Positions 9,688 to 17,380 of a DNA stretch of 64,000 nt are shown here, piece by piece. The position numbers were made by a program, and so were the translations under genes. The DNA is from Pseudomonas hamedanensis. GTDB taxonomy: Bacteria; Pseudomonadota; Gammaproteobacteria; Pseudomonadales; Pseudomonadaceae. The stretch lies in the NCBI RefSeq assembly GCF_014268595.2, contig NZ_CP077091.1, positions 5,886,001 through 5,950,000 on the forward strand, given 5' to 3'. Each line of letters starts with the position of its first letter. Within the stretch, counting starts at the first letter, position 1. Under the pieces are notes generated by a model. It was not told the DNA's origin. It worked only from the letters and a program-made list of their open reading frames with translations, and did no database searches.

Positions 9688-10668
9688 CTAGCGTGTCAGG
9701 CCAAACCGAGCGCGATAATCACTCGGCGCCAGCCCGGTAATTTTCTTGAAGATCGTGCGAAACGCGCCCGGGTCCTGATAGCCCACCGTCCAGGCGATGT
9801 GATCGATGGTGCCGTTGGTGAACTCAAGCATTTCCCGCGCCTTGCCCACCCGCAGGTGCTGGCAGTACTCGGTCGGTTTCAAACCGGTCGCGGCGCGAAA
9901 ACGCCTTAGAAAAGTACGCTCTTCCAGCCCCGCTCGCTCAGCCATTGCCGTCAGCGAGACCTCCGTCGCGCCGGTGCTTTGCAGCCAGTGCTGGACCTTG
10001 AGAATCGCCGCGTCGCCGTGGCTGAGGATCGGCGCAAAATTGCTGCCACATTCGCTGGCGCTGTCGCTGTGTTCCATCACCAGAAATCGCGCGGTCGCGG
10101 TGGCGATGCTCGGGCCGAGCAAGCGATCGACCAGACGCAATCCCAACTCGGACCAAGCCATCAGACCGGCCGTGGTGATCAGGTCGCCGTCGTCGACAAT
10201 CGGCGTATCCGCCTTGAGTTTAATCAGCGGGTAACGCTCGGCAAACGCCTCGGCCGAGGTCCAGTGGGTGGTGGCGCTACGGCCATCGAGCAAGCCGCTT
10301 TCGGCAAGCATCAGCGACCCCACGCACACACCGCCCAGCGTCGCGCCGCGGGCATGCTGCTCGCGCAGCCATTGCTTCAGACTGGCAGGCATCTGCGCCG
10401 CGCTGAAACCGCCGAGCGACGGTGGAATCAGTACGGCCAGCAAAGCGTTCTGGCTGCCCGGGTGGCTGTCATACACCGGCGTCGGCACTTGCTTGCCTTC
10501 AACCTGCCAGTGACTGACCCGCAGCACGGGCAATTGCACCGCCGCATATTCGCCGGCGATGCGGTTGGCCACGGCGAACAGATCGGTCAACCCGTGTACC
10601 GCCGCCAGTTGCGCGCCGGGATAAATCAGCACGCCCAATTCAGCCGTGGCGGCTTTTTCTGCAGGCAT
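9688..10668 (-). CDS. GlxA-family transcriptional regulator (DJ-1/PfpI domain + AraC HTH)
   Basis: A 326-residue regulator. Residues about 10-190 form a DJ-1/PfpI-like domain with the nucleophile-elbow segment GGVCVGSLML, which keeps the Cys. Residues about 220-326 are an AraC/XylS DNA-binding domain containing LEERTFLRRF and the GYQDPGAFRTIFKK second helix-turn-helix. The start at 10668 has GGGGAAAA 7-14 bases upstream; the longer reading from 10743 lacks one. It is divergent from the isochorismatase-like gene, with a gap of 101 bp, so that neighbour is the likely target. The inducer is unknown. Confidence 0.88.
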   Translation of the reverse strand: MPAEKAATAELGVLIYPGAQLAAVHGLTDLFAVANRIAGEYAAVQLPVLRVSHWQVEGKQVPTPVYDSHPGSQNALLAVLIPPSLGGFSAAQMPASLKQWLREQHARGATLGGVCVGSLMLAESGLLDGRSATTHWTSAEAFAERYPLIKLKADTPIVDDGDLITTAGLMAWSELGLRLVDRLLGPSIATATARFLVMEHSDSASECGSNFAPILSHGDAAILKVQHWLQSTGATEVSLTAMAERAGLEERTFLRRFRAATGLKPTEYCQHLRVGKAREMLEFTNGTIDHIAWTVGYQDPGAFRTIFKKITGLAPSDYRARFGLTR

Positions 10669-10769
10669 TGTCAGTTTTCCCCTGTCTATTGTCGGTGCGG
10701 CCAATCCTCGAATCGTCGGCCAGCGCCAATACTGAAGCCACACCCAATCACAACCCCGAGGACACTCCC

Positions 10770-11324
10770 ATGGCCAAGCAAGCGCTCATCGTAGTCGATA
10801 TCCAGAACGACTACTTCCCCCAAGGCAAGTGGCCGCTGGTCGGCGCCGACGCTGCTGCCGATAACGCCGCGCGGCTGATCGCGGCCTTTCGCAAAGCGGG
10901 GGATTCGGTGGTGCACATTCGCCACGAATTCACCTCCGAAGATGCGCCGTTTTTCACCCCAGGCTCCGAGGGCGCCAAACTGCATCCCAAAGTGCTCAAT
11001 CAGGCTGGCGAGCCTGTGGTGCTCAAGCACTTCGTCAACTCGTTCCGTGAAACCGAACTGAAATCGGTTCTCGACGAACAAGGCATCACGGATCTGGTGG
11101 TGATCGGCAGCATGAGCCATATGTGCATCGATGGCATCACTCGCGCGGCGGCAGACATGGGCTATGGCGTGACGGTGATTCACGATGCCTGCGCCAGCCG
11201 GGATCTGCAATTCAATGGCCTGACCGTGCCGGCCGCACAGGTGCACGCAGCATTTATGTCGGCACTGGGTTTCGCCTACGCCAGCGTGGTCTCGACCGAC
11301 GAGTTCCTGCGCAGCAACGCCTAG
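10770..11324 (+). CDS. Isochorismatase-like cysteine hydrolase
   Basis: A 184-residue cytoplasmic hydrolase. The family triad is visible: Asp in IVVDIQNDYF near residue 9, Lys in VVLKHFVNSF, and the nucleophilic Cys in GSMSHMCIDGITRAA. Such enzymes cleave amide or ether bonds in small molecules (nicotinamidase, N-carbamoylsarcosine amidase, isochorismatase). The exact substrate cannot be read from sequence. A GAGGA ribosome site lies 8 bases before the ATG, whereas the longer frame starting at 10668 has none. A hairpin terminator follows at 11345-11369. Confidence 0.87.
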   Translation: MAKQALIVVDIQNDYFPQGKWPLVGADAAADNAARLIAAFRKAGDSVVHIRHEFTSEDAPFFTPGSEGAKLHPKVLNQAGEPVVLKHFVNSFRETELKSVLDEQGITDLVVIGSMSHMCIDGITRAAADMGYGVTVIHDACASRDLQFNGLTVPAAQVHAAFMSALGFAYASVVSTDEFLRSNA

Positions 11325-11344
11325 CAACAACTGCAAAACCCACT

Positions 11345-11369
11345 GGCCCGCCGCGTTGCGGGCCTTTTT
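11345..11369 (+). terminator. Rho-independent terminator of the isochorismatase-like gene
   Basis: A 7-bp stem GGCCCGC/GCGGGCC with a 6-base loop followed by five T residues, 20 bases after the stop codon. Confidence 0.9.
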
Positions 11370-11384
11370 GCGTCTGTCATGAAA

Positions 11385-11446
11385 ATCTCACGCGTGAGTC
11401 ATTGATGGCACTTTGCATTGGTTGTAGTGTGGCCCACGCGTGAGAT
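11385..11446. promoter_or_regulatory. Twin CACGCGTG palindromes flanking the yjf promoter (putative operators)
   Basis: ATCTCACGCGTG at 11385-11396 is the exact reverse complement of CACGCGTGAGAT at 11435-11446. The left copy is itself a 12-bp perfect palindrome (11387-11398) and the right copy keeps the 8-bp core. The cores are 46 bp apart, one just upstream of the putative -35 and the other just past the -10. This is the layout expected for a repressor bound at two sites. The regulator is not known. Confidence 0.55.
11402..11430 (+). promoter_or_regulatory. Putative sigma70 promoter of the yjfIJKLMC operon
   Basis: TTGATG (11402-11407) and TAGTGT (11425-11430) with a 17-bp spacer. The -10 match is weak, so the promoter would probably depend on regulation. 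Its position exactly between the two CACGCGTG palindromes supports it. Confidence 0.4.
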
Positions 11447-11467
11447 GTTCATAACCGGGTCATAGCC

Positions 11468-12136
11468 ATGAAAAGCCGCTCTACGACAACTGCCGCCGCA
11501 AGCCCCAAGGGCGAGCGAGCCAAGGCGTCCGCGAAAAAACCGTCGAGCTTCTACATGAAGCAGATGCGTGCAGGGCTGGCCGCCGCCGGTTATGTCAAAC
11601 ACGAAACTTGGGTGCTTCCGGAAAACCGAAGCTTGCTCAAGCAAATGGAGCAACAGCTACGCCAACCGATTCTGGCTGGCTCTTTCATGTCGGAGAATTA
11701 CATGAGCGCAGGCAACAACTGGACCATCGACAGCCTCTTCAATGCCCTCAAGGCCCTGGACGAGGTGGTTTCCCAAGAGATTTCGCTGTCCCTGATCCAG
11801 AGCTCCGAGCCGAGCATCAAGCTGGAGATGAATGAATTCGGCGGCCTGCCGATTCACATCGCCCTGGCCGGCCAGCAGATCATCGTCGACACCGTGCTGG
11901 TGGACATCGATTCGATCAGCGATGTGCACGCCTTCAACGATGCCGTATTGCGCAGCCGCGAGATGTTCCCGCTGTCGTCGATCGGTATCGAGTCGATGCC
12001 CAACGGCCAGACCGTTTACAACATGTTCGGCGCCCTCAGCGCCGACTCGAGCCTGACCAATATCGTCACCGAGGTGAAAACCCTGGTCGACAATGTGCAG
12101 CGCGCCAGCGAAGCCTTCGAACACTTCTTCAAGTAA
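11468..12136 (+). CDS. yjfI: YjfI-like DUF2170 family protein
   Basis: A 222-residue soluble protein. The N-terminus (about residues 1-60) is basic and Ser/Ala-rich with a helix resembling a small DNA-binding segment (SSFYMKQMRAGLAAAGYVK). The DUF2170 domain fills about residues 80-222. It is the first gene of a six-gene operon that matches E. coli yjfI-J-K-L-M-C in order. No ribosome site is strong in front of the ATG. Function is unknown; the short basic N-terminus could bind DNA or the membrane. Confidence 0.82.
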   Translation: MKSRSTTTAAASPKGERAKASAKKPSSFYMKQMRAGLAAAGYVKHETWVLPENRSLLKQMEQQLRQPILAGSFMSENYMSAGNNWTIDSLFNALKALDEVVSQEISLSLIQSSEPSIKLEMNEFGGLPIHIALAGQQIIVDTVLVDIDSISDVHAFNDAVLRSREMFPLSSIGIESMPNGQTVYNMFGALSADSSLTNIVTEVKTLVDNVQRASEAFEHFFK

Positions 12137-12153
12137 TCAACAGGGAATATCCA

Positions 12154-12852
12154 ATGACTCAGTCCATCTGGAGCAAGTTGTTCACCGCGCTGCGCGGCGG
12201 CGCCAACGAAGTCGGCGAAGCCATCGCCGACCAGCAGGCCCTGCGCATCCTCGATCAGGAAATCCGCGACGCTGATAGCGCGCTATCCAACGCTCGTCGC
12301 GAACTGGTCACCATCATGGCCAAGCACAAACTGGCCGCCGACCGCGTCAGCGAATACGACGCCAAGATCAAGGACCTCGAAGCCAAGGCCGTTGCCGCGC
12401 TGAACGCCGGCCGCGAAGATCTGGCCCTGGAAGTGGCCGAAGCGATTTCGACCCTGACCAACGACCTGGATGCCGAGAAGAAGCTCAGCGATGAGTTCGG
12501 CGCCTACGCCGAGAACATGCGCAAAGACATCAGCAAGGCCGAGTCGCGAATCAAAAGCCTGCGCCAGCAAGTGGACATGGCCAAGGCCCGCGACAGCGTA
12601 CAGAAGGCACAGGTCAGCGCTTCGATTGCCAGCGGCGGCGCCAACGGCAAACTGGAAACCGCCGTCGGCACCCTGAACCGTCTGCAAGCCAAACAGCAGC
12701 AACGCGCGGCCGAACTCAGCGCGGCGGACGAACTGGCCGACGCCTCCACCGGCAACGACCTGGAACGCAAACTGCGCGACGCCGGCATCACGCCGAACGA
12801 AGGCAGCGCCAATGCGATTCTTGAGCGGCTGAAGCAGAAGTCCACGCACTAA
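12154..12852 (+). CDS. yjfJ: PspA/IM30-family protein (YjfJ-like)
   Basis: A 232-residue, almost entirely helical protein with long heptad stretches (about residues 25-145), the usual build of PspA/IM30/Vipp1 proteins. These assemble into ESCRT-III-like rods and rings that bind and protect the inner membrane. It has no transmembrane segment. It follows yjfI by 17 bp with GGGAA before the ATG. In E. coli-type psp operons pspA is under sigma54 control; no properly spaced sigma54 site is seen here, so this paralogue is probably regulated differently. Confidence 0.88.
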   Translation: MTQSIWSKLFTALRGGANEVGEAIADQQALRILDQEIRDADSALSNARRELVTIMAKHKLAADRVSEYDAKIKDLEAKAVAALNAGREDLALEVAEAISTLTNDLDAEKKLSDEFGAYAENMRKDISKAESRIKSLRQQVDMAKARDSVQKAQVSASIASGGANGKLETAVGTLNRLQAKQQQRAAELSAADELADASTGNDLERKLRDAGITPNEGSANAILERLKQKSTH

Positions 12853-12867
12853 CTCCGCAATCATAAC

Positions 12868-12956
12868 TGTGGGAGCGGGCTTGCTCGCGAATGCGTACTG
12901 TCAGTCAAATTTCTACTGCCTGACACAACGCATTCGCGAGCAAGCCCGCTCCCACA
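12868..12956. repeat. REP pair inside the yjf operon
   Basis: Inverted arms 12868-12896 and 12928-12956 (core TGTGGGAGCGGGCTTGCTCG) with a 31-base loop. It lies in the 196-bp gap between the PspA-like gene and the DUF2491 gene, so it would be transcribed within the operon mRNA. Confidence 0.92.
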
Positions 12957-13048
12957 TGGTTTGCGGCGTGTCGTACACCGTTGCGCCCGTTACACTAGCG
13001 CCACTTTTTCGCCCCCGAACACCTCCACCCGCTTCAAGGAACGTACCC

Positions 13049-13699
13049 ATGGGATGGTTTAAAGACTTGCTGGGCACCAGCACCTGGCAGACCGCTGCGC
13101 CAACGACCACCGCTGCCAGTGGCCCGTTGGGCATGGCGCAAGGCAAAGGCGTACGGTTCGACACAACCCTGGCGCTGTTGCTGGAAGGCTCGACCTCGGT
13201 GCGGGTACCGTTCGATCAAGCGGTGTGGAGCGCCGGTTGGGTCGATCTCGGCCAGTCCAACAAACTGCACCGCTATTACATGAACGACGAGGATTTCTGG
13301 GTGCAGATCCACGTCACTGGTGAAGACCAGATCGAGTCGGTCACCCTCTTCAATTACCTCAGCTACGTGACGGTCAACAGTGACGCCGAACTGCAGCGTC
13401 TGGCCGGCCCGAACAGCCTGATCGGTCTGCCGGGCTATACCCACGACGGTGTCGAATACACTCGCGAGTGGGGCACCGAACAGGGCCAGACCGAACTGGT
13501 GCCGATGACCGAACACGTGGCCAACCCGGACGAGTCCTACACCATCAAACACCACTCGATACTCTATGCCCGCGACACCGGCCTGACCGATCGCCGCGAA
13601 CTGCTGCTGTTTTCCGTCGAACAGGACGAAGAAGGCACCGTCAGCCTGAGTACCTCATTGGGCATCTCGCTGTACACGACTGATTTGAGCGCCATTTAA
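13049..13699 (+). CDS. yjfK: YjfK-like DUF2491 family protein
   Basis: A 216-residue soluble protein of the DUF2491 family, with no signal peptide or membrane helix. The start at 13049 has AAGGAACG upstream, whereas the longer frame from 12869 starts within the REP pair. It is rich in acidic and aromatic residues and has no catalytic signature that I recognise. It lies third in the yjf operon, 15 bp ahead of the DUF350 membrane protein. Family function is unknown; it may be a cytoplasmic partner of the PspA-like or DUF350 proteins. Confidence 0.82.
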   Translation: MGWFKDLLGTSTWQTAAPTTTAASGPLGMAQGKGVRFDTTLALLLEGSTSVRVPFDQAVWSAGWVDLGQSNKLHRYYMNDEDFWVQIHVTGEDQIESVTLFNYLSYVTVNSDAELQRLAGPNSLIGLPGYTHDGVEYTREWGTEQGQTELVPMTEHVANPDESYTIKHHSILYARDTGLTDRRELLLFSVEQDEEGTVSLSTSLGISLYTTDLSAI

Positions 13700-13714
13700 A
13701 AAAGGAAGTTTTTC

Positions 13715-14140
13715 ATGCTGGAAGTGCTGGCCGTTTCCCTGAACAAAACCGCACTGGTCGGTTTTGTCGTCTACCTGATCGGCGCCGTTTTGCTGTTCAT
13801 GCTGTTTCAATTCGTCTATACGCGCATCACCGCGCACAAGGAATTCGAGCTGATCCGCGCTGGCAATACCGCAGCCGCTATCGCACTGTCCGGGGCGATC
13901 ATCGGTTTTGCCATTCCGGCGAGCAACGTGATTGCCTACTCGGTCAACGTGCTCGACTTTGTACTCTGGGCTGTCATCGCCGCCGTCGTGCAGCTGTTGG
14001 CGTTCGTTGCGACCGGGCTGGTGCTCAAGGGCACTTCCCAGCGCATCGCCAACGGCGAAGTCGCCGCCGGCATTTACGTGGCCGCCGTGGCGATCAGCGT
14101 CGGCATGCTCAATGCCGCGTGCATGACCCCCTCCAACTGA
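13715..14140 (+). CDS. yjfL: YjfL-like DUF350 membrane protein
   Basis: A 141-residue inner-membrane protein with about four hydrophobic helices (roughly residues 10-35, 47-70, 75-100 and 112-136). DUF350 proteins are two-repeat small membrane proteins often found next to PspA-like genes. A clear AAGGAAG ribosome site precedes the ATG. It could form the membrane anchor or pore of the operon's complex, which is inference from its neighbours. Confidence 0.87.
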   Translation: MLEVLAVSLNKTALVGFVVYLIGAVLLFMLFQFVYTRITAHKEFELIRAGNTAAAIALSGAIIGFAIPASNVIAYSVNVLDFVLWAVIAAVVQLLAFVATGLVLKGTSQRIANGEVAAGIYVAAVAISVGMLNAACMTPSN

Positions 14141-14157
14141 TCGGCAGGACGCCTTCG

Positions 14158-14844
14158 ATGAAACGCAGCAAATACGTGCAATTGTCCCTCGCCGCGTCGG
14201 TGGCGATGGCCATTTCCGGTGAAGCCGCGGCGGTGGATCAGCCGCGCAGTTTCCAGAGTGTCGAACAATGCGTCGATGCCGAACTGGCCGCCGACGTCTG
14301 CTCCAACGCCTACGTCGCCGCTCTGACCGAACACCGGCGCATCGCCCCGGCGTACGACGACAAAGCCAAGTGCGACGCAGATTTTGCCGCCGACTGGTGT
14401 CAGAAAAACTCCGATGGCCGCTTCGTACCGAAACTCGGCGGTTTCAAAGTGCCGCAGAGCGGTGACGCGCCGCAAAATCTCGACGCCATCGCCGATGCGC
14501 AGATGCCGGCGGGTGACGCCGCATCTGTGCAGGGTGCGAACACGTCGCAGGTTGCCACTGGCGGCGGCAACGGCTGGCTCACCGGTTGGCTGATCGGCAA
14601 CGCGATGAGCAACAACGCCAACCGCACCGTTTACCGCGACCGTGAAACGCGCCAGCCGTACAACACTTCGACGCAATATCGCAGAGCTGAAACGACGACG
14701 CGCAGTCAGGCGGATTACGAGAGCAGCAAAAGCAAACCGGTGAACGTGGCTTCGTCGACTTCGCGCGGCGGCTTCGGCAGCCAGTCCAGCGCGCGCAGCG
14801 GTTGGGGTGGCTGGGGCAGCAGCTCCGGGCGCTCGAGCAGCTGA
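14158..14844 (+). CDS. yjfM: DUF1190 envelope protein (YjfM/YgiB-like)
   Basis: A 228-residue exported protein. It starts with a basic n-region and a hydrophobic Ala/Ser-rich signal (about residues 1-24). The mature part carries the DUF1190 Cys pattern (FQSVEQC, DVCSNAY, KCDADF, DWCQ), which could form disulphides in the periplasm. The C-terminus is low-complexity, rich in Gly, Ser and Trp. In E. coli, DUF1190 proteins are encoded beside glutathionylspermidine-synthase-like ligases (ygiB-ygiC, yjfM-yjfC), as here with a 1-bp gap. Confidence 0.85.
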   Translation: MKRSKYVQLSLAASVAMAISGEAAAVDQPRSFQSVEQCVDAELAADVCSNAYVAALTEHRRIAPAYDDKAKCDADFAADWCQKNSDGRFVPKLGGFKVPQSGDAPQNLDAIADAQMPAGDAASVQGANTSQVATGGGNGWLTGWLIGNAMSNNANRTVYRDRETRQPYNTSTQYRRAETTTRSQADYESSKSKPVNVASSTSRGGFGSQSSARSGWGGWGSSSGRSSS

Positions 14845-14845
14845 C

Positions 14846-16003
14846 ATGAAAAAGATCCATTGCGCCGAGCGCCCCGACTGGAAACACACCGCCGAAAGCC
14901 TCGGTTTCATGTTCCACACCATCGACGACGAACCCTATTGGGACGAAAGCGCCTACTACCAGTTCAGCCTCGCGCAGATCGAAAACGATCTCGAAGACCC
15001 GACCACCGAACTGCATGAGATGTGCATGGACCTGGTCGAGCGCGTAGTGAACAGCGAAGAGTTGCTGGATCGCCTGAGCATCCCGGCGGCGTACTACGAG
15101 ATGATCCGCACGTCCTGGCGTGAAGGTCATCCGCATCTGTACGGTCGCATGGACTTTTCCTACAACGGCGCCGGCCCGGCGAAACTGCTGGAGCTCAACT
15201 ACGACACGCCGACCAGCCTCTACGAAGCGGCGGCGTTCCAGTGGGGCTGGCTGGAACAATGCATCGAACGCGGTACCCTGCCGCGCCATGCCGACCAGTT
15301 CAACAGCATCGACACCCGGCTGCATCAGGCCTTTGCCGAGTTGCAATTGAAGCGGCCGTTCTACTTCGCATCGATGAAAGACTCGGTCGAGGACAAAGGC
15401 ACCACCGACTACCTGCGGCTGATCGCAGAAAAGGTCGGCATCGAGTCGCGGCACATCGATATCGAGGACATCGGCCTGACGGCTGAAGGTCGTTTTGTCG
15501 ACCTGCAGGATCGCTGGATCCCGCACCTGTTCAAGCTGCACGCCTGGGAATTCATCTTCCACGAACCGTTTGGCGCGGCGATTGCCGAGTGCGATACGCA
15601 GTTTTTCGAGCCGGCGTGGAAGGCGATCCTGTCGAACAAAGGCGCGTTGCCGCTGCTGTGGGAACTGCACAAGGGCCATCCGAACCTGCTCGCCGCGCAC
15701 CTCGATCCGAATCCGGCCGGCGCCGTGCCAAGGGGCTGGGTGCGCAAGCCGTACTTTTCCCGGGAAGGCGCGAACATCGAGCTGCAAACAGCGGACGGTC
15801 TGATCGTAAAAGAGGACGGACCTTACACCGATGCGCCGTTCATCCTGCAAGAGTTCGCGCCGTTGCCGAAGTTTGGCGACAGCTACACGCTGATCGGCTC
15901 CTGGGTGATTGGCGATCAGGCGGCAGGGATTGGCGTGCGCGAGGACAACAGTCTGATCACCAAGGATTCCAGCCGGTTCTTACCGCACCTGATCCTCGAC
16001 TGA
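14846..16003 (+). CDS. yjfC: Glutathionylspermidine synthase-like ATP-grasp ligase (YjfC)
   Basis: A 385-residue ATP-grasp enzyme of the GSP-synthase family. Visible signatures are LLELNYDTPTSLYEAA near residue 114, ATP-grasp-type KPYFSREGANIEL near 301, and SWVIGDQAAGIGVRED near the end. Unlike bifunctional GspS it has no amidase domain. This subgroup is thought to make peptide-amine bonds, but its real substrates are unproven. It is the last gene of the yjf operon, directly after the exported DUF1190 protein, which may be a substrate or partner. Confidence 0.87.
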   Translation: MKKIHCAERPDWKHTAESLGFMFHTIDDEPYWDESAYYQFSLAQIENDLEDPTTELHEMCMDLVERVVNSEELLDRLSIPAAYYEMIRTSWREGHPHLYGRMDFSYNGAGPAKLLELNYDTPTSLYEAAAFQWGWLEQCIERGTLPRHADQFNSIDTRLHQAFAELQLKRPFYFASMKDSVEDKGTTDYLRLIAEKVGIESRHIDIEDIGLTAEGRFVDLQDRWIPHLFKLHAWEFIFHEPFGAAIAECDTQFFEPAWKAILSNKGALPLLWELHKGHPNLLAAHLDPNPAGAVPRGWVRKPYFSREGANIELQTADGLIVKEDGPYTDAPFILQEFAPLPKFGDSYTLIGSWVIGDQAAGIGVREDNSLITKDSSRFLPHLILD

Positions 16004-16025
16004 AGCACTCGTATCCCTGTGTCGG

Positions 16026-16100
16026 CCTGGCAGCGATGACGGACCTCGGTCGCCTCATTGGTTGATTGATCCGGGCCATCGCTGGCAAGCCAGCGCCCAC
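16026..16100. repeat. Degenerate REP-like inverted repeat
   Basis: CCTGGCAGCGATG (16026-16038) and CATCGCTGG (16077-16085, extending to GCAAGCCAGCGCCCAC) form an imperfect inverted pair between the convergent yjfC and flavoprotein genes. The second arm resembles the GCTGGCAAGCCAGC type of Pseudomonas REP, so this looks like a decayed or third-class REP pair. Confidence 0.5.
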
Positions 16101-16102
16101 AC

Positions 16103-17107
16103 TCAAGCGGTACCCTGAGCGGTTCGTTCATCCTGTGCACGATCCCACAAACGCACTTGCAGGCTGTTATGCACCGCCGTCGCGCAAACTGCCGCCTGGC
16201 CTGTAGCGACGCTGAGTTGCTTGAGCGAGTCGACGACATCCCCGACCGCGTAAAGCCCGTCGATCGATGTGCGTTGGTGGCTGTCAACGCGCACAGCGCC
16301 CTCCTCGTCGACCTGCGCACCCAGTTGCACCGCCAGCTCCGAGCGGTATTGCGAGCCGAGCGACGGATAGACGATATCGAAGCAAAAGGCTTCGCCCTTG
16401 CCCACCGTCACGAGAACTTTGCCATCGCTCACTTCGATGGCCACGACCCGGTCATCGATCAGGCGTATCCCGGCGTGCCGCGCTGCCGCGACTGCCTCCT
16501 CACACGCTGGGTTATCACCCTCGACCAGCACCGTTACGCGGTCAGTGAAGTTGCGCAAAAACAGTCCGTGACTAATCGCGCAGTGTGCTTCGCCGTACAC
16601 CGCGACGTTGTCACCGTTGATTTCGTAGCCGTCGCATATGGCGCATAGCCGAATGACCGACTGTGCGATGCCGTCGTAAGGGCGATCCATTTGCGGCAGG
16701 GTATCGACGATTCCCGTTGCCAGCACCACGCGGCGCGCGCTCAGCGTTCGGCCGTTGAGTTGCGCAACGAAACCGGTGCGGTTCTTGAACAGACTTTCCA
16801 CGCGCCCGGCTTCAATCGTCGCACCGTAAGACACCGCCTGCTCGCGCAATCGGCGGAGCAAGTCGTGACCCGATATACCTGGCGGGAAGCCGGGGTAATT
16901 GTGCGAAAGCGGAATCAGGCTCGCACGACTTTGCCCGCCGTCGGCAACCACGACTCGCCGGTGGAAGCGGCTAAGATAAACCGCCGTGGTCAGCCCTGCG
17001 GGACCGGCACCAACAACCAGGCAATCGACGTCGACATGATCGGCCTTGGCAGAGGCTGATTCGGGGCGATCAAAAACCTTGCGGTATTCGTCTGGATTAA
17101 CTGACAT
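16103..17107 (-). CDS. Thioredoxin reductase-like NAD(P)/FAD-dependent oxidoreductase
   Basis: A 334-residue flavoprotein. An FAD-binding [17 protein letters not shown] motif lies near residue 20, and the C-terminal FAD motif [10 protein letters not shown] lies near 295. A CAICDG segment near residue 155 occupies the place of the redox CxxC of thioredoxin reductases. AGGAGGG precedes the ATG at 17107, and the upstream in-frame ATG lies in another gene's region. The CxxC suggests a dithiol role, but whether thioredoxin or another protein is the partner is not clear. It is divergent from the SRAP gene. Confidence 0.85.
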   Translation of the reverse strand: MSVNPDEYRKVFDRPESASAKADHVDVDCLVVGAGPAGLTTAVYLSRFHRRVVVADGGQSRASLIPLSHNYPGFPPGISGHDLLRRLREQAVSYGATIEAGRVESLFKNRTGFVAQLNGRTLSARRVVLATGIVDTLPQMDRPYDGIAQSVIRLCAICDGYEINGDNVAVYGEAHCAISHGLFLRNFTDRVTVLVEGDNPACEEAVAAARHAGIRLIDDRVVAIEVSDGKVLVTVGKGEAFCFDIVYPSLGSQYRSELAVQLGAQVDEEGAVRVDSHQRTSIDGLYAVGDVVDSLKQLSVATGQAAVCATAVHNSLQVRLWDRAQDERTAQGTA

Positions 17108-17380
17108 GGCCTGCCCTCCTGAATGTTTTTTGACCCCGCTTGACTGACGACAGACAGATCGCGCGATCACCTCCGTTCGCAAACGGCAACGTCCGATGAG
17201 CGGTAACGTAAGTCGATGAAATGCAGCTTTTTTTCCGCTCGTCTGCTTAGGCGAAGCAGTTTCGAACCACGTCGCAACGCCATGGCTCGCATTTACATGA
17301 CCCGCCGCATTCAATCCGTAAAAACTGATAAGACGCGACGCGGCGGATCCTTTGAAGTGCCACTGCCAGGAGTTTTCGCG

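Noticed and set aside
11406..11420. TGGCAC followed by TTGCA before the yjf operon, resembling a sigma54 promoter
   Set aside because: The two elements are only one base apart instead of five, so the -24/-12 spacing is wrong.
931..12956. A CRISPR array or other spaced direct repeat
   Set aside because: The recurring units are dispersed inverted REP pairs kilobases apart, without regular spacers or cas genes.
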